Part shown: in pieces, positions 1 to 11,900 of the stretch
How the letters are laid out: each line of letters starts with the position of its first letter
Position numbering within the stretch: the stretch's first letter is position 1
Origin: Paraspadella gotoi
Taxonomy: Eukaryota > Chaetognatha
Reading direction: 5' to 3'
Length of the DNA: 64,000 nucleotides
Assembly: GCA_051294375.1 (NCBI GenBank)
Contig: CM119264.1
Coordinates: forward strand, 23,123,955-23,187,954
Made by a program: the position numbers and the translations under genes
The notes under the pieces: generated by a model
Told to the model about the DNA's origin: nothing
Seen by the model: the letters and a program-made list of their open reading frames with translations, nothing else
Databases searched by the model: none

Positions 1-232
1 TCCTTTCTTCTTCTCTCTTTCTCGCCTGCTTATCTTTCCTTTAATCAAATCTTTCTTATCTCCCTCTCCTCTCTACGGCCTGCTTCCTTTCTTCCTCTCT
101 TTCTCCCCTTACTTCCTTTAATCAAATCTTTCTATCTCCCTCTCCTCTCTACGGCCTGCTTCCTTTCTTCTCTCTATTTCCTCCCCTCTCTTCCTTTAAT
201 CAAATCCTTTTATCTCCCTATCCTCTCTCTCG
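1..232. repeat. pyrimidine-rich 77-bp minisatellite, cut by window edge
   Basis: Three copies of a unit of about 77 bp begin near 37, 114 and 192. Each starts with TCCTTTAATCAAATC and continues with CT-rich sequence containing CTACGGCCTGC. The array probably continues to the left of the window. No coding potential is seen. Confidence 0.8.
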
Positions 233-1379
233 GCTTCTGATAATCGAAAACCCGCCGGGGGAAGGGAAATGAAAATAAACAAATGCGGGGAAAAAAAAGA
301 GAAAAACACAAATGAAAAAAAAGAGGAAAATGAAAAAAAGAAAAAACCGTCAATAAAAAAAAATGATTTGAAGATAGAAAAAAAAAGAACAAATAATCTT
401 TAAAAAAGTGAATAAACAAGACTCAAGGAACATAAAAAGTGAAATAATTAAAAATTAATAAAAGATGAAAAACAGCAATGAAAAAGTGGCAAAAAGATGA
501 TGAAAAGGGCGCATTTTGTAAACGATGGATTAGATGTAATCATCATCATGATTATCATCGACGTTTTCAAGGTCGTCATCCTCAAATTTGTAAATTATCT
601 TCATCACCAACATTACATCAATTTCGTTCTTATTGGAATGGGAAACGGACTAAAATATTTCATATTTCAGAATAACGATTAAGTTGAAAAACTAAAAAAA
701 GAAAAACATCCGTCCTGAACAGAGACAACAACAAAAGCGCCGAAGATAACAACATCAGCATCAACAAAAAAAAACAGCTCATGTCGTCGATAATGTTTTG
801 GCGCGTTGAACCAAGTGGCTTCCAAGTGGCTAACAAGCTCGTTAACAAGGAGTACTTGGCACACATTTTAAGTTCTGAATGATATTTTATGTTTTATATA
901 TTTTATTATAGTGCTTTAAACTAATGAATGAGTAATGACCATAAAAAGGACCAAGCTTTCGAGAAGCTCTCAGGAGCTAATGGCTAACTTACTCATTTGT
1001 ACTATACTAGTATACAAAGGTTAGAATATTGTTATCAAGGGAGATATAATAAATTCAATGGAAGAAACAAAGAAAACAAAAGAATTTCATCGTTACCTGC
1101 AACCCTTAAAAGAAAATTTAATGATGGATAAAATTTAATGTCCTGTGCGCATGAAGAAAACAATTTATAATCTTCTGTTTTGTTTAAGACTTTTATTACA
1201 ATGGATAATAGATATATAAATTTCACACTAATCCTTGCCCTATTTTCCCTGCGACATCGGCCTCTCTCCTTTACACTTCCTTCCACCTTTTTCTCTACGA
1301 ATACTCACACCCCTCCCCAAACCTCATCCACCTCTAATCACCCACCCCCTTACTCACTACCTCCCCGCTTCTCCTTCAG
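233..1379. other. gene-free stretch
   Basis: AT-rich sequence with short spurious open frames on both strands and no GC-rich exon-like patch. It ends in the pyrimidine tract before the 3' splice site at 1379/1380, so it is probably intron of the gene that continues at 1380. Confidence 0.5.
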
Positions 1380-1561
1380 ATGGTTGGATCGCACTCTGAC
1401 TCAAGCCATCTCTCTCCGCTCAGTCGCCTTCCCCGAGCATCCAGTCACCAAAACAGAAAATCCCATCGCACAGTAAGTGGAAAAAAGCCCAGAAAAAACG
1501 GGGGGGAAAAGGGCCATAAAAGTGTGCGCTCTCTCTCTCTCACTCTCTCACTCTCTCGCTT

Positions 1562-1611
<50 letters not shown>

Positions 1612-1646
1612 CTCTCTCTTCTCTTTTCTCTTATACTCTTTCTCTT

Positions 1647-1701
<55 letters not shown>

Positions 1702-4029
1702 CTCTCTCCGCGGTCGCCTAAACGCGATGGAGCCAATTTCTTTTTACTTTTTTTTCTTTTTTGATCCCAAACAATCGACTTACGACGCAGCGGTCGCGCG
1801 TGATTGCACCGCGGATGGCACCGGGGATGCCATCGCATCTGGCACCGCGGATGACTCCGCATTGGCGCCGCAGTTGGTTTTACGGTGCCGACTGATTGCT
1901 AAACAATATGGTGGAGTGATTTCCTTAAGATTTGCGCCGTCGTACCTATTTCATGGCACTGCATTTAGCGCCGTATGAGTCGCCTTTCTTTGGAAAGACG
2001 CCGAATATTGTCAAAGGTCAAAAGAGTCAAAAATAGCCTCGGGATCAAAGAGGTCAAAAGGATCCGCGAGGTCGCAAAAAAGGTCACGAGGGTCAAGTTT
2101 ATTGTCCTTCGAGGGTCTGGCTCGAAGTTTGGAAGGAAAGGAAAGAGAAAGAAGAAGAAGAGAAAAGGTAGGTATGTATAGAATAGGAAGGAAATAAAGT
2201 AAAAGAGTTAGCGACTGTTTGAGGTCAGAATGATACGAAATAGGAAGGGAGAGGGTCGGTTCTAAATATGATGGAGATCAAATTTTCCCACTGTTTGAGA
2301 CAGGGCAGTACTAAATGTGTCCGACGAAGAGAATAGACGCTTCCTTTGTTTTTCACTCAATAGAAATCCACGCCAAATGAAACTAATATATTATGTTTAT
2401 ATATCTCCTAAAATATTATTTCATTTACACGGATCGGTATCGCTATTAATTTTTTTTATTTCGTCTCAAGAGAATATATCTCCTTCTCTGAATTTGAATT
2501 AATAAAATTAACTCGCTTGAGATTATATCCTTTCTCTTGATGAGATCAACTCTCTACTCGCTACTTTTCTTCCGATATTATATCCATCATCGAAAATGGA
2601 TGGACTCTCTATTCTCCTTGTCTCTCACTATTCAATCTCGGCTCATAATCACATTTTCTCGCCTCACGCTGTATCCGATTTTTTTTCCCTCACAAATTGA
2701 ATCACCATTGTAAATCTGATCTTCCGACCAAAGATGACTCGTATTTCTTTTCGTTTTAAGGAAAATGAGTTTTTCTCATATCGAGTGGTCGATATGAAAA
2801 TATTGTCAAGGAAAAAAAAAAAGATAATTCGTTATCAAATGTTTATAAAACAAAAAAATAAACCAAAAAAAAAAAGTCAAATCGCGTAACACTCGAACAT
2901 CCTTCGCCACCCTCCCCCTCTTAATCCTCTGCCACCCTCCACCGCCGACCGCCACTCCAGACCCGCCAACAGCTACGGTCTCGAGTGGCTCCTGGCCAAC
3001 GCTGGCCTCCTCCTCATGCTGGCCGGGCTCCTCCTCCTCATCCTCTTCCTCTTCTCCCTCCTCGTCTTCCTTCGTCGTCGCGGCGTCATCTTTTGTCCCG
3101 GAAACCGGAAGCTGGTCATCAGGTGGGGGATCGGGTTGGGGATTGGGCTGGGGATGAGGTGGTGCGGGAACAGGTGGAGATTAAAAAAATGGAATGGATG
3201 GGGGAAGAATGTGGAACGGGAATGACTAAGGAAGAGGTCGGGATCGGGTGGGGGATTGGGTTGGGGATGGAGTGGGGAACAGGTTTAGATTAAGGAGGGA
3301 ATGACTGAGGGAAGAGGTCGGGGATCGGGTGGGGATTGTGTTTGGGGATGAGGTGGGGGGAACAGGTTGGAGATTAAGGGGAATGAAATGGGGATAGATT
3401 TTGGAACGGTGGGGATCGGGTGGGGGGATTAAGAAGGAAATGACTGAGGATGAGGTCGGAGATCGGGTGGGGGATAATGTGGGGGAAAAAGGCTGGGATA
3501 GGGATAGGATGTAGGGCAAGGCTTAATTGAATTATGACAGGGAGAAGGAAGAATATTTGAAGTGCGAACAAGAAAGATCAGGTAAAGAAAGTAGGGAAAG
3601 TTAGGGAAAATGTGAACTTTACTGATAAATATTACGAAACGGGGTTTAATTTGTTTTTGTTACTAAAAAATAAGAAAAACGAAATTAATGATCCTACTCC
3701 TTTTTCTCCTCTTTCTCTTTCTCTCCCTGCTTCCGCCTCCGCCGCCGCCTGCGCCGCCGCCTCCTCCGCTTCCGCCACAGAGATCCTCTCGGCAACGGCA
3801 TCGGGACTTTCGGCGGCGTCGCTTCCGCCTCCGCCTCTTGTCACGAAATCGGGTTCCTCGCCAACTCGGGCTACAAGACTGTGGACACGAGGGACGTTTA
3901 CAATATGGAGAGGTGAGTGAGTGTGGTCATTCTCGCTATTTTTTAGTTGTTATTGTTCCTTCCCAAGTTTACATCAGTGTCGGGATATTAAAGTCATCAT
4001 TAACTCCCTATTTTATCATCTCTATATCA

Positions 4030-4077
<48 letters not shown>

Positions 4078-5116
4078 TTCTCTCTCTCTCCTCTCTTCTC
4101 TCTCTCTTCTCTCTCTCCGCCCATCTCCCAACGCCATCGTTCCAGGACGGGAAGCGTCGCCGTGTGGCCGATTCCAGAATCACATTTGGAAGGCGGCGAC
4201 TGCGGCGGCTCCGGCGTCGGCGGCGGCGTCGACGGCGTCAAAAACGGGCGCTCCGTCTCTTCGTACGATATGGCGCCGGCCTCCTACGCCTCCATGATCC
4301 CGCGCCTTCACTCACTTCCGGTTCAATTGGGTAAGTTCTCTCGTTCTCACTCTTTTTTTGGGGGCGAATTTGACGATCGAAGGGTTTTTAATTTGATTCG
4401 TTGAATAGCGCCTCACTTTTTATTTGCCGTTTTAAAATTGAAAAACGTATCGTCTCAGTATTTCTGAGTAGTAGTTACTATTTTGTTTCTCGTATTATTG
4501 ATTAGTGATTACTATTGCTATTTTAATCGTATTGTTAACAGGTAGAAAGGATTGCACTAAATCGTCAATTAGTCGAATTTGCGAATAATATTTTTATTTC
4601 CCCTTTTTCTTTTTATTCGATTGTCTTTTTTTATTCGTACTTTTCGTTTTATTCTCTTCTCTCTTTTTTCGTCGCCATCTTTGTTTTCGTTACTTTTGAG
4701 CTTTTGACTTTGAAACGAGCGTCGAGGGACAACAACATTTTTTTTCTTAGCGGCGCCGACGAAAAAACTGTTTTCTTTTGTTCCGTCGATTGTCTTTCTT
4801 TTCTCTTTCTCTCTCTCTCGTTTATTCGATGTTTAATCCTCATCGTTATATTCATTTGAATTGGTATTTTAGGTGTTTGCATTGAGCACTTTTTTTATTG
4901 GTTTTTCTTTTTCTTTTTTGTTATTAGATTCATTTTGATCTTAGATTTTGATCTTGATTTAGTGTTGTTTTTTTTTGTNNNNNNNNNNNNNNNNNNNNNN
5001 NNNNNNNNNNNNNNNNNNNNNNNNNNNNNNNNNNNNNNNNNNNNNNNNNNNNNNNNNNNNNNNNNNNNNNNNNNNNNNNNNNNNNNNNNNNNNNNNNNNN
5101 NNNNNNNNNNNNNNNN

Positions 5117-5152
<36 letters not shown>

Positions 5153-5874
5153 CTTCATCGCCTTAAAATCTAAGCTTGACAAACTCATTAAAAATCGATC
5201 ACGAAAAATATTTCCCTCCTATTTTTTTTTACTTCCCGAAAATAAAAACACGAGGCGACTTGAAATTCATCGAGATTTCAATTTACTGGGATCAACGTAA
5301 ACAAAAACAAAAAGCGACGACGAAAAATGAATTTAAAAACTTGGTATATTTTTTCATTCAAGATTAAAAAACGTATATATGTTTCCGACGGCGCCTATAG
5401 ATTTCAAAACAGTCACAACAAAGTGGTACAATTTCATTTTTTACTTTTATTTCAACGGAAAATTATGACAAAATGTATCCGATGGGAACACATCTCTTCT
5501 GAATTGATTAACTATGTCGTACATATAAGTTAATTATGAGATAACGATGCAGAATTATCGCTTTAGTTTTAGCCTTTTGTTTCACAATCACAACTGTTAA
5601 CGCGATGAAGGCTTGTATTATTATTAAGCCGAAACATGTCCGTTTCTCTACTGAAAAAAATATCTCGTTGTTGAAATCAATTTCAAACTTTTCTAATAAC
5701 ATCAACACAACGAAAAAGAACAAAGAACAAAGAACCTGAAATGATCCTTCTATTAAAGTATTATGAAATTTGCCACGGATGTGAGAAGATCTGGAAAAGA
5801 AAACGGAAATGAAAAAAATCGAGGTTAAAATATGCGGGAGAAACGTCGAGGGATGGAGATAATGGAGAAAGGTC

Positions 5875-5915
<41 letters not shown>

Positions 5916-6224
5916 TGGGATGGAGGCGAGAGAATTAAGCTAAGGTAGATAAAATGAAAGGTTGTTGCTAGCAAAACAAAATGAGAGAAGAGATACAGAA
6001 AGATACAGACATTAAACAAAGAGGTAAAAATATGAAACCAGGAAAGAAAAACGCGAAAAAATAAAAAAAAAAAAAACAAAAGAACTTTTTTTGAAAAAAA
6101 AAAAAAAAGTTGAAAGATTTTGACGCGAAAAAAAGAAAAGTGGGAATCGAAATTCTGACGAGGATAGTCGCAAGGCGAAGCAAGGTTGGCTCCAAACGTG
6201 TCATGAGGACGAAGGATATTAGAG

Positions 6225-6255
<31 letters not shown>

Positions 6256-8927
6256 GGAGAGAGAGAGAGAGAGAAGAGATGAGAGAGAGAGAGAGAGAGA
6301 GGCAGGCTGATACAAAGGTGAGAACATAATGACAACTTGAGTAGAAAATTCGAGACAAGCACGAGGGCTCTACTAGGTGGAGACTGGGAGGTGGAGCGTT
6401 TCAGGGGTGGTTGACGAGCAGACCTGAAAAGAAGATGGTGTTCGCAGGGGTAGAGAAGGGACAATTCACCACCACCACTAGTTCACGCTTACAACGGTCT
6501 CTCCATCTCTTCATTTTTTTTTCACTTCTTTTCCACCACTCAACTGTCTCTGCTTTTTTTTCACTTTTTCCAGCTTTTCGATTTTTTGCTGTTTGGTTTT
6601 CTTTTTCCTTCTCGTTCTCCGCCTTTTTACTCAATTTTGCCTCCGACTTCTGCTTTTTTTACAAGTATTGTTAACCGCTTTTTCTCTCCTCTTTTAAGTT
6701 GCTTATAAGTCACTTTTCGGTCGGTCGGTCGGTATGTCTGTCCGTCGGTCTGTCTCAAGTAAATTTAAAATGTATTTAATTTGCCTATAGTAGGAGTCTA
6801 CGTCGTTCTTAGAAATCGAGGAAGACTTTTTCAATGGAGATTTTCGTTAAAATCTGACTACCAAATAATGTCAACGCCCCTGGGAAAAATTCAGGTAAAA
6901 AATAGATGTAAAAACACTCGATTCCGATCCTGTTGCATCTGAAGGGCTCGCATTTTTTTTCTCTTGACAAATAACCATCATTTTGACATCAAACCATCAG
7001 ATTCAAATGGACTGGTCGCTCGGGAAAATATTTTCGATGCAATTTTTATATATAAATAAGGGGATTTCTCAACTTCAATACAATGTCAACGCATTTAACA
7101 TATGTTGTGATTTTACATAAACTTCAAATTCAGGAATCCAATAGCTTATATCTGAAGGGCTCTCAAAATTTATTTTCTTTACATTTTATTTGGTTATTTT
7201 GATATGATCGACATCTGGGAAAGTGCATTAGTCCATTTATGGTGAAATTTTTATTTTAAAGTAAAAAGTAAAAGAGGAGCTAACGATCAGAATTCTAAGA
7301 GTTTTCAACCGGGAGTCAGATTCAGTAAAAATCTTCTTATGGCGAAAATCTTCAAAGAAGGGGGGAGATTTTCCGATATTTTGGTTGATATTTTCTATAT
7401 TTATGGTAGGATTTTTTTGAAACTTAATATTAACAATATTGCCATCATTCTACCTTGGCCGGTATAAGAATATATATAAAACACCTCTGGCTTTGTTCGT
7501 CAGAGCTTAGTCCTACCTATAGGTGGTTGCTCTTTTGTTAATACAGAAAAAAACCTCAAATCTAAGAGACTGCTTGCCCTGTTTTCAGTAAATCCTAAAA
7601 CTAAAAATAAATAAAAGATGGAATTTTGATGCAGTGCATGTCATAAATATACGGGCTAACAAAGTTATTGTAATCATATAGTCATGTTATTTCGCGTCAT
7701 ATTATGTCATGTCACGATTCACAAAAAATACACCTGATAAGGCAGTCACTGCGGCGCAACACATTTGAATTACCGTTCTTGTTTTTTCACTTTCTTTTTT
7801 ATTTCGCTCCGATTTTTCTTCTCTGCCCGTCGAGATTTTTCCTTTTTTATTTCGGAGAAAAAAAAACGCGATGGGAATCCATTATTTCCATTTTTATCCA
7901 GGAACCTTTTTATCTTCATCGTTTTATTTCCTTTTTTTTATCCCAGACTCCGTTTTATCATGATCATTTTCTTTCCCATTAGAATTACGCGCGCATTTTA
8001 TTCGAGGAAGGGATTTGAAGCGCCTACGGTTATGGAGGGCTGGTTAGTTGGGGGTTGGAAAAGTGGGAGAATTAGAGGCGGAAGAAGATAATAGATTTGA
8101 GGATTAAAAAGAAGGAAAGATAAGGTGAGAGAATAGCGGTGGTGATTGGAGTGAAAGTGGAATAGAAAGTTCACCGTGGGATGTTGGAGGAGGAAAGACG
8201 GATTTGTTATTTTTGAAAATGAGAAACATAGAGACGGTTGAGACTTAACCATTTCGAACAACGCCAATCGAAACTGTCAAGTCGAAACTTGACGTTGATC
8301 ACGCCTTCTTAAATTTTTGACTTCGATGGCGCGCGCTGCCGCCGCCGCAACCGTCTCCTTCTATGCCGAAGCCAAGACGGTGTTGCCGCCGCCGCCGCTA
8401 CCTCTAGCGCCGACTTTATCGGATATAAAGAAAAAAATATTTAAAACAAAGCGCAGACGTAAAAAAGATATAAAGGAAAAAAAAAACGAATTTCGTTTCT
8501 CCGGAACCGAATTTCCGCGCGAAATAAGAATCGCAAAGTGTGTTTACCATATTTGGCATCGTCACGCGAGGAGATTGCGAGCGCTATACCAATGCGCGCA
8601 GCTGCGTGCAAATGGGCGGCAGTGAGCGCACTGTTTTGATATATAGCGCGCAGCGGCGTGTAGGCGGGTGTTAAGCCTAAAGAGTGCATGTTAGGCTATT
8701 AATTGTGATGAGGTAAGTAGGTACAGCAAAGTTAGGGGACCAGTAGAGAAAAATAGATCATATTGAGGTGCCAGGCTGCATGCACTGGCATAAACGTGGG
8801 CGGAGTAGCTTTATTCCGTGCGTAATGGCGCGAAATTGGTGTTTTTACTTCCCCTACCCTGAATCGTTGGAGACGAAACGTCGCGGTGTTAAACTTCCAA
8901 TCTTTGGATCCACACCTACGGTAACAC

Positions 8928-8962
<35 letters not shown>

Positions 8963-11900
8963 TCTCTCTCTCTCTCCTCTCTCTCTCAATCGCGCGCTTG
9001 GTTAATATTGTTGTGTCCCAAAAACAGAATTAGTTCGGCTCCACTCGTAGCATGATGCAATCAAGTTTTTGAGACGCGCGAGATTGTGAGAGGTGGTGGA
9101 AGAGAGGGCGGAGAGAAGTAGGGAAAGAAAGGGGAAAGAGGGAGGGAGAAGAGAAGGAGGGTAGGAAGCGGAAAAAAGGTAGGGAAAAAATGTGGGAGGA
9201 GGAGAAGGAGGGTAGGAAGGGAAAAGAGAGGGAGGAGAAGAAGGAGGGTAGGAGGGAAAAAAGGTAGGGAAAAAATGTAGGGAGGAGGAGAAGGAGGGTA
9301 GGAAGGAAAAAAAGAGGGGAGGAGAAGAAGGAGGGTAGGAAGGGGAAAAGAGGTGGGGAGGAAGAGAAGTTGAGATATTAACAAAGAAAGAGAGAGAGCG
9401 AGAGAGCAAGAGAGAGAGAAGGAGAGATAGAGAGAGATAGAGAGAGAGAGAGAGAGTGGGACAGAAACCAAATTATTTTTCTCTTTTTTGTTAAATTCAT
9501 TATCATCGTCATCTATCATCTGTATATTATCTCTTGTTTAAGTCTTACTCTTAGCATTAAACCTCAGTTTCGAAACTGAACCATATCCCAATGTCGCTCG
9601 TCCCGCTCATCCTCACAGTCCTATCATCCCCGTCCCATCTCGTCACGCGAATCCATTGTCTCGCGTTCCATCCTTATTTTCGTTTATCTGCTTAACAATC
9701 TTAACGAGTTTCTCAGCCGACTTTGCCGACACTGCCGACGCTGGCGCCGCCGACTCTCGCGAGACCGAGAAAACCACCACCAAAAGCTGATTCCGAGGCA
9801 GACACAACAGTGGCGACATTCTTCGCCATGTTTCTATCCCCCACGATCCCCTGCTTCATCACCTTTTTCAACTCTTTTGATTTCCATTCAAATCTTCACC
9901 CCCTCGCCTTTCCCAATACCTCCCTCCTCCCCCCTAAGCCTCCCCCCCCTTTTTTTCGTCCGCCTCCTCGTTCCGAATTCGTTCGCGGCTCGATTCCCCC
10001 GCGAGGGCGACTCCAGAGCCGAGGCTCCGCGGCGGCGAACCGCGAAAACCCCTCCTCCCTTTCCCCGCGGAGACAAAAGAGCAGTCGCCGGGCGAACAAA
10101 AGGACAACCCTGCATCTTAATTTCTGGGAGGGCGGGAGAAAGTAGGAGGTGGAGGGAGGAAAGAGAGGTAGGAAAAAATAAAAAAAGGGAGAGGGAGGGA
10201 CAAGGGAGATTAGGAGAGAAGAAAGATGTTGGGAAAAAAAGATGCGTTGAAATATAAGAGAATAGGAAAGGTGACTGGGAAAATAGAAAAGAAGGTCGGC
10301 TCGAGAGAAGGACGAAGAGTGAAAGAAAGTTAAGGGCAGAAAAATAAGGAATGAAAAAAAGTTAAGGTAGTAACAAATACGAAAAGGGAAGAAAATTGTT
10401 GAAAATTTCGAGAATGAATACAAGAAATAAAATAGGGATTGGATGAAGGAAAGATGAGAGGAGGTAAACTGGTATAGAAAAGAAGAAGCATAGAGAATGT
10501 CACAGGGTTGAAAGGAAAAGAAGAAGGAAACGCGAGGAAAATAATAAGGGCTGAGGAGAGGAGGAGAAAATGATTGAGGAATTTTGACTTGAGGAGGAAA
10601 TTCAAACTGAAAACTGGAATAATCGCTGGAGCGAATGCAATCTCGCTGGAGCGAATTGATTCTGGCTGGTGCGAATGGAATTTCGCTGGAGCGAATGGAA
10701 TCTAGCTGGAGAGAATGGAATCTCGCTGAACCGAATTGATTCTCGCTGGATCGAATTGAATCTCGCCGCGGGGGTTGTAGGAGATAAAAGAGAGAGTGGT
10801 CAGGAGAGAATGGAGAGAAATGGTGCACCGATTATTGACCACAATTCAAACCACATCTCATTCCAATGCCCGGCACCGGAACCCGCAGGAACCGCTTTCG
10901 TGTCGCCCTGGCGGTGACAACGGAGAGACCCCAATTTCGAGTCCTTTGGCCTCTCAACACTTTGCTGCTTTTAAGTCACTCCATACTTATGTGGTATTTC
11001 TATTCAAAAATCGACAAACGACTAGTAAAGTAGTTGAACATGCTCTTTAAATAACTCAGATAGGGGAAGTTGAGATAAATAAAAGAATAGAGCATAACTG
11101 AAACTACCTTGCTACTTTACATCACTCCCCAGTTTCACTCCACTTTCTGCCCCCCCCCTCTCTCCGACTCCAGTCACCATAGAGAGTCATTGTGTTTCTT
11201 TTTTTCTTCTTCTATTCTTTTTTTCTTTTTTTTTCTTTTTTCTTCATTCGCTCCATTGAGTTTTTTTTTCGCGCCGGTTGTCACCGCCGTCCGTCCGTCC
11301 CTCGGTCCGTCCCGGGCTTTCGGCCTCTTTCTTTCATTCACCTCTCTTCCCACTTTCACACTCAGTTTCACAACAGCGCCTTCCATGGTTCACTTTTTTT
11401 CGTGCCTCTTCTCACTTTCATGGTAATCGTTACCATCGTTCCTTTCTCTATAATGGATTCACAAAACCATTTATTCGCGCTGAATGAATATGATAGTGAC
11501 ACGTTGAATCACATTTTATCAAATGACGTTTCAAAGAAACTTTTAACTTAACCGATTATTTTGTTTAAACTTTAATAATTTATAGTATCCAGACAATGTT
11601 AACAAGACGAAAACAGAAAGTTAAAAAAAAACATTAAAAACACACACTATTCTATATTTAGTCAAAACAACCCTCATTGGATATATCTAACAGTCTGAGC
11701 CGCAGGGGGATATCTTTTTCGTGTACTCTCTTCTTTATCACATTTTGGGGTTCATTCGATGTGACCTTTTTCGGTCCGGGAATCTCTTTTTTCTTGTTCA
11801 TTTTGGGCCAGTGTCGTCTTTGTCATCTTTGACACTTCAGTCGCCTCCGCGGTTTTCCCTCTAGTTTCTTTCAACCTTCCACCCTTCCCCCCCAAAAACA

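Noticed and set aside
1477-1764. Long Ser-Leu and Arg-Glu repeat frames through CT/GA arrays (also at 5873-6464, 24820-25793, 31588-32112, 39108-39560, 40931-41168, 50400-50989)
   Set aside because: They are translations of dinucleotide repeats without splice context, and stop soon after leaving the array.
8317-8640. Ala/Pro-rich plus-strand frame starting MTSMARAAAAATVSF
   Set aside because: Built on GCC repeats, then turns into Lys-rich AT sequence. No splice sites or domain.
9896-10828. 310-codon minus-strand frame
   Set aside because: Phe/Ser/Leu-rich translation of purine-rich DNA and of the 20-bp repeat, with no domain and no splice support.
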